Positions 55,947-64,000 of a stretch of 64,000 nt of DNA are shown here, piece after piece. The notes beneath the pieces were generated by a model, which was not told the origin of the DNA, made no database searches, and worked only from the letters and a program-made list of their open reading frames with translations. The translations under genes and the position numbers were made by a program. This stretch comes from Rhizobium sp. PP-CC-3A-592. GTDB lineage: Bacteria > Pseudomonadota > Alphaproteobacteria > Rhizobiales > Rhizobiaceae. Location of the stretch: positions 137,377 through 201,376 of the forward strand of contig NZ_QJSR01000006.1 in the NCBI RefSeq assembly GCF_003217095.1. Reading direction: 5' to 3'. Numbering within the stretch: the stretch's first letter is position 1; every line of letters starts with the position of its first letter.

Positions 55947-57083
55947 ATGAAAACGATCCTCAAGGCCGCCCTGCTCGTCAGTCTGGCAGCACCATCGGCC
56001 TCGGCCGCAGAACTCACCGTCATGACGGCCGGCGACCAGAACATGGTCGACTACGTCAACGAATATCTTGGGCCGCTGTTCGAAGAGCAGAACCCCGGCA
56101 ACACGGTGCGCGTGGTCGGCACGGGCCCGGGTGACGCGGGCTCGCAGAAGATTGTAGAGCGTTTCGAGGCACAGTCCAAGGCCGGCACCGCCACATGGGA
56201 TGCCGATGTCGCCGTGGTGCATGAGAAGTTCACCGGCCCGATGGTCAAGGCCGGCTATCTCGAATCCTACCGTTCCAAGATCGACACCGGCGCGCTCGTC
56301 ACGCGGGCGAATGCCGACATGGCGCTCGGCAGCGATGTCAGCGGCTATGTCATGCCCATGTACAACAGCCAGGCAGCGCTCGCCTACAATCCGGCCCTCG
56401 TCGAAAACCCGCCGAAGAGCTATCCGGAGATCGTCTCCTGGGCCAAGGAACATCCCAAGATGTTCGGTTATAACGGTATCAAGGGCGGCGCCTCCGGCGT
56501 CAGCTTTGTCATGGGCTGGATCTATGCCTTCGGCGAGGGCGATGCGAAGAATCTCATGACCGGCCCGTTCGAGGAGAGCGAGACGCAGAAGTGGGGCCCG
56601 GCGCTGGCCAGCCTCAAGGACTTCACCAAGAACGCGACATTGACGCCCGGCAATGCCGGCACGCTGGACCTGCTCAGCCGTGGCGAAATTGCCATGGGTC
56701 CTGTCTGGGTCGACATGTTCTATTCCTGGCAGGCCAATGGCCAGCTGCCGCCGGACTTCAAGCTCGTGCTGCCGGCGCCCGGCATGCCCGGCCAGCCGAT
56801 GCATTACGTGATCCCGGCAAAGAGCGCGAACGTGACGCTTGCCGAGAAGTTCGTGCAGCTCGCGACAAGCCCCAAGGTTCAGGCCGACGGCATCGTCACG
56901 CGCTTCAACTGGTATCCCGGCATCGACGCGAAATACGTGCAGGCCGAACTCGACAAGAAGACCTGGGACAAGCTCTTCACCGACATCTCGCCCGAGGACA
57001 TCGCCACCAAGAGCAAGCCGTTCCCGATCGCGCCCTACAACAACGCGATTTTGGAAGCCTACGAGAAGCAGGTCAGCAACTGA
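55947..57083 (+). CDS. Extracellular solute-binding protein of unknown ligand
   Basis: The 378-residue product has a signal peptide (ILKAALLVSLAAPSASA) and a family 1 binding fold (LTVMTAGDQNMVDYVNEYLG; GYNGIKGGASGVSFVMGW; IAMGPVWVDMFYSWQANGQL). GGAG lies eight bases before the ATG. The permeases are of the polyamine/iron type rather than classic sugar type, but the regulator is LacI, so the ligand may be a sugar derivative; neither is proven. Confidence 0.82.
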   Translation: MKTILKAALLVSLAAPSASAAELTVMTAGDQNMVDYVNEYLGPLFEEQNPGNTVRVVGTGPGDAGSQKIVERFEAQSKAGTATWDADVAVVHEKFTGPMVKAGYLESYRSKIDTGALVTRANADMALGSDVSGYVMPMYNSQAALAYNPALVENPPKSYPEIVSWAKEHPKMFGYNGIKGGASGVSFVMGWIYAFGEGDAKNLMTGPFEESETQKWGPALASLKDFTKNATLTPGNAGTLDLLSRGEIAMGPVWVDMFYSWQANGQLPPDFKLVLPAPGMPGQPMHYVIPAKSANVTLAEKFVQLATSPKVQADGIVTRFNWYPGIDAKYVQAELDKKTWDKLFTDISPEDIATKSKPFPIAPYNNAILEAYEKQVSN

Positions 57084-57174
57084 TAATGCGCCGTCTCTGA
57101 ACGCAAAGACACGGGAGCCGGCCAGAGCCGGCTTCTTATCCCTCGATGTCCCTATCTCCGATGCCCTGGTTACC

Positions 57175-57996
57175 ATGTCCCACCGACCTTTGAGCCTGCT
57201 TCTCGTCGCGCCGGCGCTCGCCGTCATCCTGCTGCTCTTCGTCGTGCCGCTGGTGGCGTCGGTGGTCGGTGCCTTCGAGGTCGGTGACGGCTTCGGGTTT
57301 GGCAATTTCGTCAAAGCCACCGAGCTCTATACGCAGGACGCGATCTTTACGGTGGTGATCGTCAGCCTGTCGACCGTCCTGATCGGGCTCTTCTCCATCG
57401 CGATTGCAGGATATCTCACCCTTGGGGAAAACCCACGGACGGTAGCGATCCTTCGCTGGCTCTATCGCTGGCCGATGTTCATTCCGTTCATCGTCACAGG
57501 GCAGGTCCTGCGCACGTTTCTTGCCAAGAACGGCCTGTTCAACAACGTCCTCATCAGCCTTGGCATTCTTACGCCGGTCCAGGCCGAAAGCTTCCTCGAC
57601 TGGCGCGGCATCGTCATCGCCTTCGTCTGGAAGCAGACGCCGTTCGTCACGTTGCTGCTCGCCGGCGCCATGGCCTCGCTCGATCGCTCGACCATCGAGG
57701 CCGCGCGCAATCTCGGCGCGTCACGGCTGCGGATCCTGTTCGAGATCGTCGTGCCGCAGGTGGCCACCACGCTGCTCGTCGGACTGATCCTCTCCTTCGT
57801 CACGATGATGTCGGTGCTCTCGGTGCCCCTGATGATCAACGCGCAATCCCCCACCATGCTGACGACGGATATCGCATTCCGCATCAATGCCTATGGCGAC
57901 TACGGGGTTGCAAACGCGCTCGGCCTCGTTTCGCTGCTCATCACATCGGTTGTCGCTTGGATCTACCTTCGTCACGGCGTGAGGAAAAGTCTGTGA
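57175..57996 (+). CDS. ABC transporter permease (PotB-like), first of pair
   Basis: The 273-residue permease has a first helix (LLLVAPALAVILLLFVVPLV) and the EAA loop EAARNLGASRLRILFEIVVP. The ATG at 57175 gives the family start; the frame is open to 56839 but overlaps the binding-protein gene. Its stop overlaps the start of the next permease (GTGA). Confidence 0.87.
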   Translation: MSHRPLSLLLVAPALAVILLLFVVPLVASVVGAFEVGDGFGFGNFVKATELYTQDAIFTVVIVSLSTVLIGLFSIAIAGYLTLGENPRTVAILRWLYRWPMFIPFIVTGQVLRTFLAKNGLFNNVLISLGILTPVQAESFLDWRGIVIAFVWKQTPFVTLLLAGAMASLDRSTIEAARNLGASRLRILFEIVVPQVATTLLVGLILSFVTMMSVLSVPLMINAQSPTMLTTDIAFRINAYGDYGVANALGLVSLLITSVVAWIYLRHGVRKSL

Positions 57997-58853
57997 GCAC
58001 CACCAACGACGCTATGCCTGTACCACGCTCCTCTATGAAACGCCTGCCGATGATGGATCTCTGGTGGCTGCCGCGCGCGCTCGTGCTGGGCCTGCTCGCC
58101 TTCGTGATCTTCGGTCCTTTGACCAACCTTGTCCTGTGGACCGTCGCGGAACGCTGGTATTTCCCCAATGCTCTACCCATGAGCTACGGCTTCAGTTTCT
58201 GGGCCCGGGTATTCTCGCCCCGCGGCAATGCCATGGAAGCGCTTGGCAACAGCGTGCTCGTCGCCATGCTGACGGTGATCCTGGCGCTGGCGCTGGCCAT
58301 TCCCGCAGGCTTTGCGCTCGCCCGCCTCAAGCTGCCGTTTCGGGGTCTCATCCTGCTTGCGTTCCTTCTGCCGCAGGCCTTTCCCAACCTGCCGGTCTAC
58401 GTCAACATCGCCCGCGTCTTCTACCAGCTCGGCCTCAACGGAACCATTCTCGGCGTCGTTCTCGTCCACATGACGCACGGGCTGGTCTTTTCTGTGTGGA
58501 TCGCAACGGCCGCGTTTTCTGCTGTCGACATCGAGCTGGAACAGGCCGCCCGTTCGGTCGGCGCGTCCGCCATCCGCACGTTCCGCGACATCACCCTGCC
58601 GCTCGCCATGCCGGGGCTGATGGCAAGCGCGATCTTCGTCTTTCTGGAATCGCTCGACGAATTCACCGGCAGCTATTTCGTCGGCGCACCCGACATCAAC
58701 ATGCTGCCTTTGCTGCTCTACACCGCGAGCGGCGGGGGCAACTACCAGATCGCCTCCATCACGGCGCTCGTGCTGCTCGTGCCCTCGATCGGCTTCATGC
58801 TGGTGGTCGAGCGCTTCCTGAAATCCGACGTCCTGTCGAAGGTGGGGCACTGA
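57993..58853 (+). CDS. ABC transporter permease (PotC-like), second of pair
   Basis: The 286-residue permease has several helices (VLGLLAFVIFGPLTNLVLW; AMLTVILALALAIPAGFALA) and the EAA loop EQAARSVGASAIRTFRDITL. The GTG at 57993 overlaps the previous stop, with AGGAAAAG upstream; a later ATG at 58014 is possible. Confidence 0.87.
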   Translation: MSTTNDAMPVPRSSMKRLPMMDLWWLPRALVLGLLAFVIFGPLTNLVLWTVAERWYFPNALPMSYGFSFWARVFSPRGNAMEALGNSVLVAMLTVILALALAIPAGFALARLKLPFRGLILLAFLLPQAFPNLPVYVNIARVFYQLGLNGTILGVVLVHMTHGLVFSVWIATAAFSAVDIELEQAARSVGASAIRTFRDITLPLAMPGLMASAIFVFLESLDEFTGSYFVGAPDINMLPLLLYTASGGGNYQIASITALVLLVPSIGFMLVVERFLKSDVLSKVGH

Positions 58854-58857
58854 TCCC

Positions 58858-59904
58858 ATGAGCCCGTCCAAGCCGTCGCAGACACAGGACTTCGTCAGTG
58901 CCCAGCATGTGGCAAAGCTTGCGGGCGTTTCGCGGTCGGCCGTGTCGCGCGCATTCACCCCAGGGGCAAGCATCGCAGAAGAGACGCGGCGCAAGGTGAT
59001 GGCGGCAGCGGAGACGCTGGGATATCAGGTCAACGACCTCGCTCGCGGCCTGCTCGCCAACAAAAGCCGCCTTGTCGGACTGGTGGCCACCAAGCCGGAA
59101 CTCGGCTTCCGCACCCATCTAGCCGCCGCCCTGACCAAGGCGCTGATCGCGCGCGGCAGCATCCCCCTGATGATCAATACCGGGCAGACCGATGCGGAAC
59201 TGCTGGCCGCCCAGCGCGCTTTGTTCGGCCATCGGGCGGAGGCGACGATCATCCTCTCGGGCTCCCCGCCCGCCTCCTTCGTCGATCTTGCACGCCGTAA
59301 TGGCCAGCCGCTGGTGGTCATCGGCCGCTCCGAGCCCGATGCGGATCATGTCGAGATCGACAACGGATCCGCAGCACGGCAGGCGGCGGCGCTTTTCGTC
59401 GCCCGAGGCTTCACGCGTCTCGGCCTTGCCGGCTCGCAATCCGCAACGCCCAGTGTCGTCGAACGCGAAAACGCCTTCTGCGCGGAAGCCCGGCGCCTTG
59501 GCGCGCACGTTCTGGCGGTGCGTGGTGGCGACTCCGATTACGCAGGTGGGCGGGATGCCGGTCGCCAGCTCCTGGACGCACCGGAAAGACCACAGGGCAT
59601 CTTCTGTATCAACGACCTCCTTGCCCTCGGCGTCATCGACCACGCCCAGCGCGAAGCCGGGCTTCAAGTCCCTCAAGACCTTTCCGTCATTGGCTTCGAC
59701 GATCTGCCGGAAGCCGGCTGGCTCAGCTACGGCCTGACGACCTTCCGGCAGGACCCGACCGAGATGGCCGACACTGCGGTGGCGCTCATCGACCGTCGCC
59801 AGGCCGAGCCACACCACCCGCCAGTCCGCGTTCGGATCGCAGCACCGCTTGTCATTCGCCACAGTTTCGTCCCGTATACGTCGATTCCAAGCGAAAGAGC
59901 ATGA
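58858..59904 (+). CDS. LacI-family regulator of the adjacent ABC operon
   Basis: The 348-residue product has a LacI HTH (VSAQHVAKLAGVSRSAVSRA) and hinge (LARGLLANKS) and the sugar-binding-like domain with the C-terminal pattern LSVIGFDDLPEAGW. It starts four bases after the second permease stop, so it is the last gene of the operon it probably controls. Confidence 0.9.
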   Translation: MSPSKPSQTQDFVSAQHVAKLAGVSRSAVSRAFTPGASIAEETRRKVMAAAETLGYQVNDLARGLLANKSRLVGLVATKPELGFRTHLAAALTKALIARGSIPLMINTGQTDAELLAAQRALFGHRAEATIILSGSPPASFVDLARRNGQPLVVIGRSEPDADHVEIDNGSAARQAAALFVARGFTRLGLAGSQSATPSVVERENAFCAEARRLGAHVLAVRGGDSDYAGGRDAGRQLLDAPERPQGIFCINDLLALGVIDHAQREAGLQVPQDLSVIGFDDLPEAGWLSYGLTTFRQDPTEMADTAVALIDRRQAEPHHPPVRVRIAAPLVIRHSFVPYTSIPSERA

Positions 59905-60334
59905 CAGCGTCCGTTAAAGTTCCCAAGCTTCCCGTTTCGTGCAGGCGCGGGCGACGAGCCTGAAAGCGGGTCAGCTGGCGGCCGTCTCGACTGGCCAGCG
60001 GCCGTGATGGTGGGTTGTGGACAGGGGCAAATCGACCCATCCGGGTATTAAGGCGCGTTCTTGAACCAAACCAAAGTCATTCACGATAAATCGTCCCAGG
60101 ATCATCCACGGCAATAGCGAGCGGACGTAACGTTCACTCTGCCTTAAACAGTTTCCCCCTATAAATCGGGTGCCTAAATTCAAATGTTCGACGTGATGTT
60201 TCATTGGGGCCGCATCTGTCGTTCCCACCGAAACGGACGGCGTTTCTGCGACCGGGAGTGTCGATCCCTTTCGGGACCAACGCGTTCGTGCCGATGGTAC
60301 GGCCTTCACGAAACCGCTTCCTCATGGAGCCTTG
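59905..60334. other. Gene-free stretch before the secreted sensor protein gene
   Basis: No gene is supported in these 430 bases. GCTGGC (59983) and GCCAGC (59993-60000 region) form a small inverted pair after the LacI gene. The part 60040-60200 is less GC-rich (AAATCGACCC, TTAAACAGTTTCCCCCTATAAATCGG) and should hold the promoter of the downstream signalling operon. Confidence 0.45.
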
Positions 60335-60847
60335 ATGACGACCCGGATCTCCCTGTTTGCTCTTCTTTTAACGGCGGCCTCGACGCTTCTTCCCTTCTCT
60401 GCACGCGCGCTCGAAGTGCCGAAAGGTGACGTCATTTTGACCGTCACAGGTCGCCTCGATCATCCCAATGCGGATGGCAAGGCGCAGTTCGACCTGCCGA
60501 TGCTGGAGGCGCTGGCCGGACGTTCGGGCGAGATGGAAACGCCCTGGACAGAAGGCAGGCTGACGTTTTCAGGTCCGCTCCTGCGTTCGGTTTTGGCCGC
60601 TGCGGGCGCGCATGGCACCAAGGTCAAGCTGACGGCCCTGAACGACTATTCTGCCGAGCTTCCGATGGAAGATGTGACAGATCTCGACACGATGCTGGCC
60701 ACACGAATGAACGGCGCGGTGATGTCGGTTCGGGACAAGGGACCGCTTTTTCTGATCTATCCGTTCGACGAGAAACCCGAGCTTATGAATGAGAAGTATT
60801 TCTCTCGTTCGGTCTGGCAGATCCGGGACATCGAGGTCACCGAGTGA
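60335..60847 (+). CDS. Secreted sulfite-oxidase-fold (molybdopterin-binding-like) protein without cysteine
   Basis: The 170-residue product has a signal peptide (ISLFALLLTAASTLLPFSARA) and a domain resembling the oxidoreductase molybdopterin-binding fold (ILTVTGRLDHPN; WTEGRLTFSGPLLRSVL; ALNDYSAELPMEDV; GPLFLIYPFDE). It has no cysteine, so it lacks the thiolate that holds molybdenum in sulfite oxidases, and it is shorter than the enzymes. It is therefore more likely a binding or sensing partner. GGAG lies five bases before the ATG. Its stop overlaps the GTG start of the histidine kinase gene. Confidence 0.72.
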   Translation: MTTRISLFALLLTAASTLLPFSARALEVPKGDVILTVTGRLDHPNADGKAQFDLPMLEALAGRSGEMETPWTEGRLTFSGPLLRSVLAAAGAHGTKVKLTALNDYSAELPMEDVTDLDTMLATRMNGAVMSVRDKGPLFLIYPFDEKPELMNEKYFSRSVWQIRDIEVTE

Positions 60848-63039
60848 TCGACCTGGATCCGGGCAGCGGCGACATCATGCAGCGGGCGAGCAAGGCGACC
60901 GTCGTGCTGCAGATCTTTGCCGTCCTGCTCCTGGTCACGCTGGTCATCCTTTTTATCGATATATCCCGGAAATACTCGGCTCTGCAGGATGGCATTCGCG
61001 AGAATGCCCTGTGGTCTGTCTATCAGCTGGATCGCGAGGCGCGACGGCTGCACGAAACGCTTTACGTGATGATCGTGGAGAAGGATTTTTCTGCTGCCCG
61101 CGTGAAGGCTTTGAGCACTCGCTACGACATTCTCTATTCCCGGATGAGCATCCTCGATAAGGCATCCTTCGATCAGAAATTCAGGGCGAACGCCACGATC
61201 GGTGGGCTGCTCACGGGAATCCGGCAGGGTGTTCTCGATCGGGAAGAGGTTTTCAACGCCCTTGCGGCCGGTCGTCCTGTCTCTCCCGCCGTTCTTGAAG
61301 ACGTCGTTCGCAGCTTCGACCTGCTCATCAAAGATACCGAACAGCTTTTGCTCTATTCCAATACCACCGTCAGCACCGGCCGCGCCGATGCGCGTGATGA
61401 AGTTCTCTGGTTGCAGGCGAAATCGGCAGGCCTCGTGATCCTTCTGGTGTGCTGCATGGTCTTCCTGGTCGTCACGCTCCGGCGGCAGCTGAAGACGGTG
61501 CGGCTGGCAGGCCTGAGCCTTGAACGCGCAACAAGTCGGCTGAAAGACGCCTATCTCGATGCGGAGGCCGGCAATCGCGCGAAATCACAGTTCATGGCCA
61601 CCATGGGCCATGAAATCCGCACGCCACTGAATGCCATCCTCGGTACCGCGGAACTCCTGCAGCTTTCACCGCTCCCACCCACGGTTGCTTCCGGCGTGCA
61701 GACGATCCGCCGTTCTGGCGAGTCGCTCCTCGAACTGATCAACGAGATCCTCGACTTCGCGAAAATTGAGCATGGAACGCTGACCATCGAGGAGAGAGCC
61801 GTCGATGTCGCTGCCGTTGTTGTGGCGACAGTCGATATCCTTCGCGATCGCGTCACCGAGCACAGCAACCGCTTCGTTCTGGAGATGCCGTCGGCGCTGC
61901 CGGCAGCAGTCATTGCCACGGATCCGACCCGCCTGAGGCAAATCCTTCTCAATCTGCTGAGCAACGCGATCAAGTTCACGAGCGAAGGCGTCGTGACCCT
62001 CAGGGTCATTCCAGCCGTTTTGGCTGGACAGCCGGCTTTGCGATTTGAAATCAACGACACGGGCATCGGCATCGACCAGACGGGCCTCGAGCGTCTGTTC
62101 AGGCCGTTTTCGCAGGTGGATGCATCGATCAGCCGGAACTATGGCGGAACAGGGCTTGGCCTGACGATCTGCAAGCAGATCGTGGAAGCGATGAATGGCA
62201 CGATCGGCGTCGAAAGCCGGAAAGGCGAAGGCAGCACGTTCTGGTTCGAGATCCCTGCACCCGCCGCAGGACCTGCCCTCATCGATGCCCAGGCTCTCGC
62301 ACGTGACACGCACGAAAGCCTGCCGTCATTGCGCATTCTCCTCGTCGAGGACAATGCCGTCAACCAGCAGGTGGCTGCGGGTTTCCTCGCACATCTCGGC
62401 CAGACGGTCGTCATCGCAAGCAACGGGCTGGAGGCCGTGGAACGGGCAGGCGCGGAGCCGTTCGACCTGATCCTCATGGACATGCAGATGCCGAGGCTCG
62501 ATGGCATCGAAGCGACGCGCCGTATCCGCGGCTCCGATGGGCCCTGCAGCCAGACGCCGATCATCGCCATGACGGCCAATGCATCCGATGACGACAGGCT
62601 TTCCTGTCAGCAGGCCGGCATGACCGGCTTCCAGTCGAAGCCCGTGACGATGCGCCAGCTGCGATTGGTCATCGCCGCGGTCGATTTGCCCGAGGACACG
62701 CAGGCTCCCACGGCGGCGCCAGTGTGTGCGGACGATGCCTTCGAACTGCGGCGGACGGAAATCGTTGATGCTCTTGGGGCAGAGGCCTTCGATGAGCTGC
62801 TGGACAGCTTCTTCGATGACGCCAGCAGCCTGCTTGCCGACCTGCATGTGACGCTCGCCACGGAGGGCAGCCGTGACGCAGATCGTCTCCTGCATACGCT
62901 GAAGGGCGCTGCGAGCAGCATGGGCTTGCAGAAGGTCGCCGATCACTCCGAGAACCTCCGGCAGGGCACGCTGTCGAAGACGCTTTTGAACGAACTCGAA
63001 ATGACCGTCGCCGGATACCGGCGCCACATTGCCGCGTAG
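60844..63039 (+). CDS. Hybrid histidine kinase with receiver and HPt domains
   Basis: The 731-residue protein has a first helix (residues 19-38), a periplasmic domain of about 160 residues that I do not recognise, a second helix (about 199-218), a HisKA domain with H256 ([14 protein letters not shown]), the ATPase boxes ([22 protein letters not shown]), a receiver with D546 ([12 protein letters not shown]) and an HPt domain with H684 ([13 protein letters not shown]). Start is GTG, overlapping the stop of the secreted protein gene (GTGA). All parts of an internal phosphorelay are present, so it can pass phosphate to the HD-GYP regulator 13 bases downstream. Confidence 0.92.
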   Translation: MIDLDPGSGDIMQRASKATVVLQIFAVLLLVTLVILFIDISRKYSALQDGIRENALWSVYQLDREARRLHETLYVMIVEKDFSAARVKALSTRYDILYSRMSILDKASFDQKFRANATIGGLLTGIRQGVLDREEVFNALAAGRPVSPAVLEDVVRSFDLLIKDTEQLLLYSNTTVSTGRADARDEVLWLQAKSAGLVILLVCCMVFLVVTLRRQLKTVRLAGLSLERATSRLKDAYLDAEAGNRAKSQFMATMGHEIRTPLNAILGTAELLQLSPLPPTVASGVQTIRRSGESLLELINEILDFAKIEHGTLTIEERAVDVAAVVVATVDILRDRVTEHSNRFVLEMPSALPAAVIATDPTRLRQILLNLLSNAIKFTSEGVVTLRVIPAVLAGQPALRFEINDTGIGIDQTGLERLFRPFSQVDASISRNYGGTGLGLTICKQIVEAMNGTIGVESRKGEGSTFWFEIPAPAAGPALIDAQALARDTHESLPSLRILLVEDNAVNQQVAAGFLAHLGQTVVIASNGLEAVERAGAEPFDLILMDMQMPRLDGIEATRRIRGSDGPCSQTPIIAMTANASDDDRLSCQQAGMTGFQSKPVTMRQLRLVIAAVDLPEDTQAPTAAPVCADDAFELRRTEIVDALGAEAFDELLDSFFDDASSLLADLHVTLATEGSRDADRLLHTLKGAASSMGLQKVADHSENLRQGTLSKTLLNELEMTVAGYRRHIAA

Positions 63040-63052
63040 GAGACGAACGAGC

Positions 63053-64000
63053 ATGCGCATCCTGCTGGTGGACGACAACCGGACCACTCTTTCCATTCTG
63101 ACGCGCCTCGTCGAGCGTGTTCCCGACTGTATCGCCATTCCCTTTCTCAAGCCGGATGACGTCCTGGCCTGTGCTGCCGAACTCGAATTCGATATTGCCG
63201 TCATCGACTTCCAGATGCCGGTTTATAGCGGCGTGGAGCTTCTCACCGAGCTCATCCGTTTCGAGCGTCATGCCGAGAAGCTGTTCGTGATCGTGACGGC
63301 CGACACCGATGCCGCGACGCGGATGGCGGCCCTCAATGCGGGCGCGATCGACTTCCTGACGAAGCCCGTCAACCCGTTGGAATTTCAGGCCCGCATGCGC
63401 AACCTGATGGCGTTGGCAGATGCCCGCAGGAAGCTTTCCGACAGGGCGGAATGGCTTCGCGCCGAGGTGGAAAGTGCCGTGGCGGAACTGCGCGCGCGCG
63501 AGGAGGAGATCATCGACCGGCTGACGATCGCCGCCGCGTACAAGGATCTCGACACGGCCCGCCATACACGACGTGTCGGCGCGTATTCCGAGGCCATTGC
63601 AAGGGCTTATGGCCTGTCCTCACGCGCCTGCTCGGACATAAGGCTTGCATCGCCCATGCACGACATCGGCAAGGTGGCGATACCGGATGCCGTTCTCCTG
63701 AAAACGGGAAAGCTCACCGAAGATGAGTTCGTGATCATGCGAAAGCACACGGTTGTCGGCTGCGACATTCTGAAAGAATCCAAGTCCGGCCTGCTGCAGC
63801 TCGCAGCCGAAATTGCCGGTAGCCACCACGAGCGCTGGGACGGGCAGGGGTATCCTTATGGCATCACCGGCGAGGCCATTCCCCTCTCCGGTCGCATCGT
63901 CGCGATTGCCGACAATTTTGACGCGCTGACGACGGCACGCCCCTACAAGGAGGCCTGGACCGTCGAGCGGGCCGTCGAGCACATAAGGCAGCAGGCCGGA
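63053..64000 (+). CDS. HD-GYP response regulator (C-terminus cut by window edge)
   Basis: The frame from the ATG at 63053 stays open for 316 codons to the window end. It has a receiver domain with acceptor D52 (VIDFQMPVYSG), a linker coiled coil (AEWLRAEVESAVAELRAREE) and an HD-GYP domain with H203-D204 (MHDIGKVAIPD), HHERWDGQGYP and AIADNFDALTT. HD-GYP enzymes hydrolyse c-di-GMP. It follows the hybrid kinase closely, so the pair probably turns a periplasmic signal into lower c-di-GMP. Confidence 0.9.
   Translation, partial: MRILLVDDNRTTLSILTRLVERVPDCIAIPFLKPDDVLACAAELEFDIAVIDFQMPVYSGVELLTELIRFERHAEKLFVIVTADTDAATRMAALNAGAIDFLTKPVNPLEFQARMRNLMALADARRKLSDRAEWLRAEVESAVAELRAREEEIIDRLTIAAAYKDLDTARHTRRVGAYSEAIARAYGLSSRACSDIRLASPMHDIGKVAIPDAVLLKTGKLTEDEFVIMRKHTVVGCDILKESKSGLLQLAAEIAGSHHERWDGQGYPYGITGEAIPLSGRIVAIADNFDALTTARPYKEAWTVERAVEHIRQQAG

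Overview
The window is GC-rich DNA of an alphaproteobacterium, most likely a member of the Rhizobiales (Rhizobium/Agrobacterium/Shinella-like), and it comes from a repABC replicon (megaplasmid or chromid) rather than a main chromosome. The evidence is a complete repA-repB-repC operon, a candidate counter-transcribed RNA between repB and repC, and two identical 16-bp palindromes (GTTGACAGCTGTCAAC) of the rhizobial parS type upstream of repA. Coding density is high. Translational coupling (ATGA, TGATG, GTGA) is common, and several genes seem to start at TTG or GTG.

Left to right: (1) 1-7276, minus strand: an organosulfur operon with dimethylsulfone monooxygenase sfnG, a complete branched-chain-type ABC transporter (livG-H-M-K-F order) and an sfnB-like flavoprotein cut by the window edge. 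(2) 7538-12365: the replication and partition block repABC, parS sites and a WGR-domain gene. (3) 12409-15038: a long inverted repeat, a TPP riboswitch, thiC and a small membrane protein. (4) 15361-21789: chemotaxis and sensing, with two methyl-accepting chemotaxis proteins, a PAS-PAS-XRE regulator and cheW. (5) 21834-29446: an arabinoside uptake and hydrolysis operon (solute-binding protein, two permeases, GH127 arabinofuranosidase, ATPase) divergent from a LacI regulator with two operator-like palindromes between them. (6) 29693-31134: two serine recombinases in tandem with several inverted repeats. (7) 31514-40862: a surface-polysaccharide cluster (degenerate GGDEF-EAL protein, large GT2-GT4 glycosyltransferase with five N-terminal repeats, pyruvyl transferase, secreted beta-helix protein, rmlD, rmlA). 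(8) 40876-45136: a rearranged segment holding a decayed cheW copy, intact kdpE and kdpD, and only fragments of kdpC and kdpF; kdpA and kdpB are gone. (9) 45620-50525: an exported beta-carbonic anhydrase and an iron-type ABC transporter. (10) 50636-54647: a third chemoreceptor, a small DUF6894-like protein and a secreted protein ending in beta/gamma-crystallin repeats. (11) 54765-59904: another ABC importer with its own LacI regulator. (12) 60335-64000: a secreted sulfite-oxidase-fold protein without cysteine, a hybrid histidine kinase with HPt, and an HD-GYP response regulator cut by the right edge.

The window reads as an accessory, environment-facing replicon: nutrient importers (sulfone sulfur, plant arabinosides, ferric iron, an unknown solute), chemoreceptors, polysaccharide synthesis and two-component signalling, each with local regulation. 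The parts least explained by known systems are the secreted-protein/kinase/HD-GYP module at the right end, the degenerate GGDEF-EAL protein next to the repeat-bearing glycosyltransferase and the paired invertases, and the kdp/cheW wreckage around 41-45 kb. All functions are read from sequence motifs and family knowledge; no database search was run.
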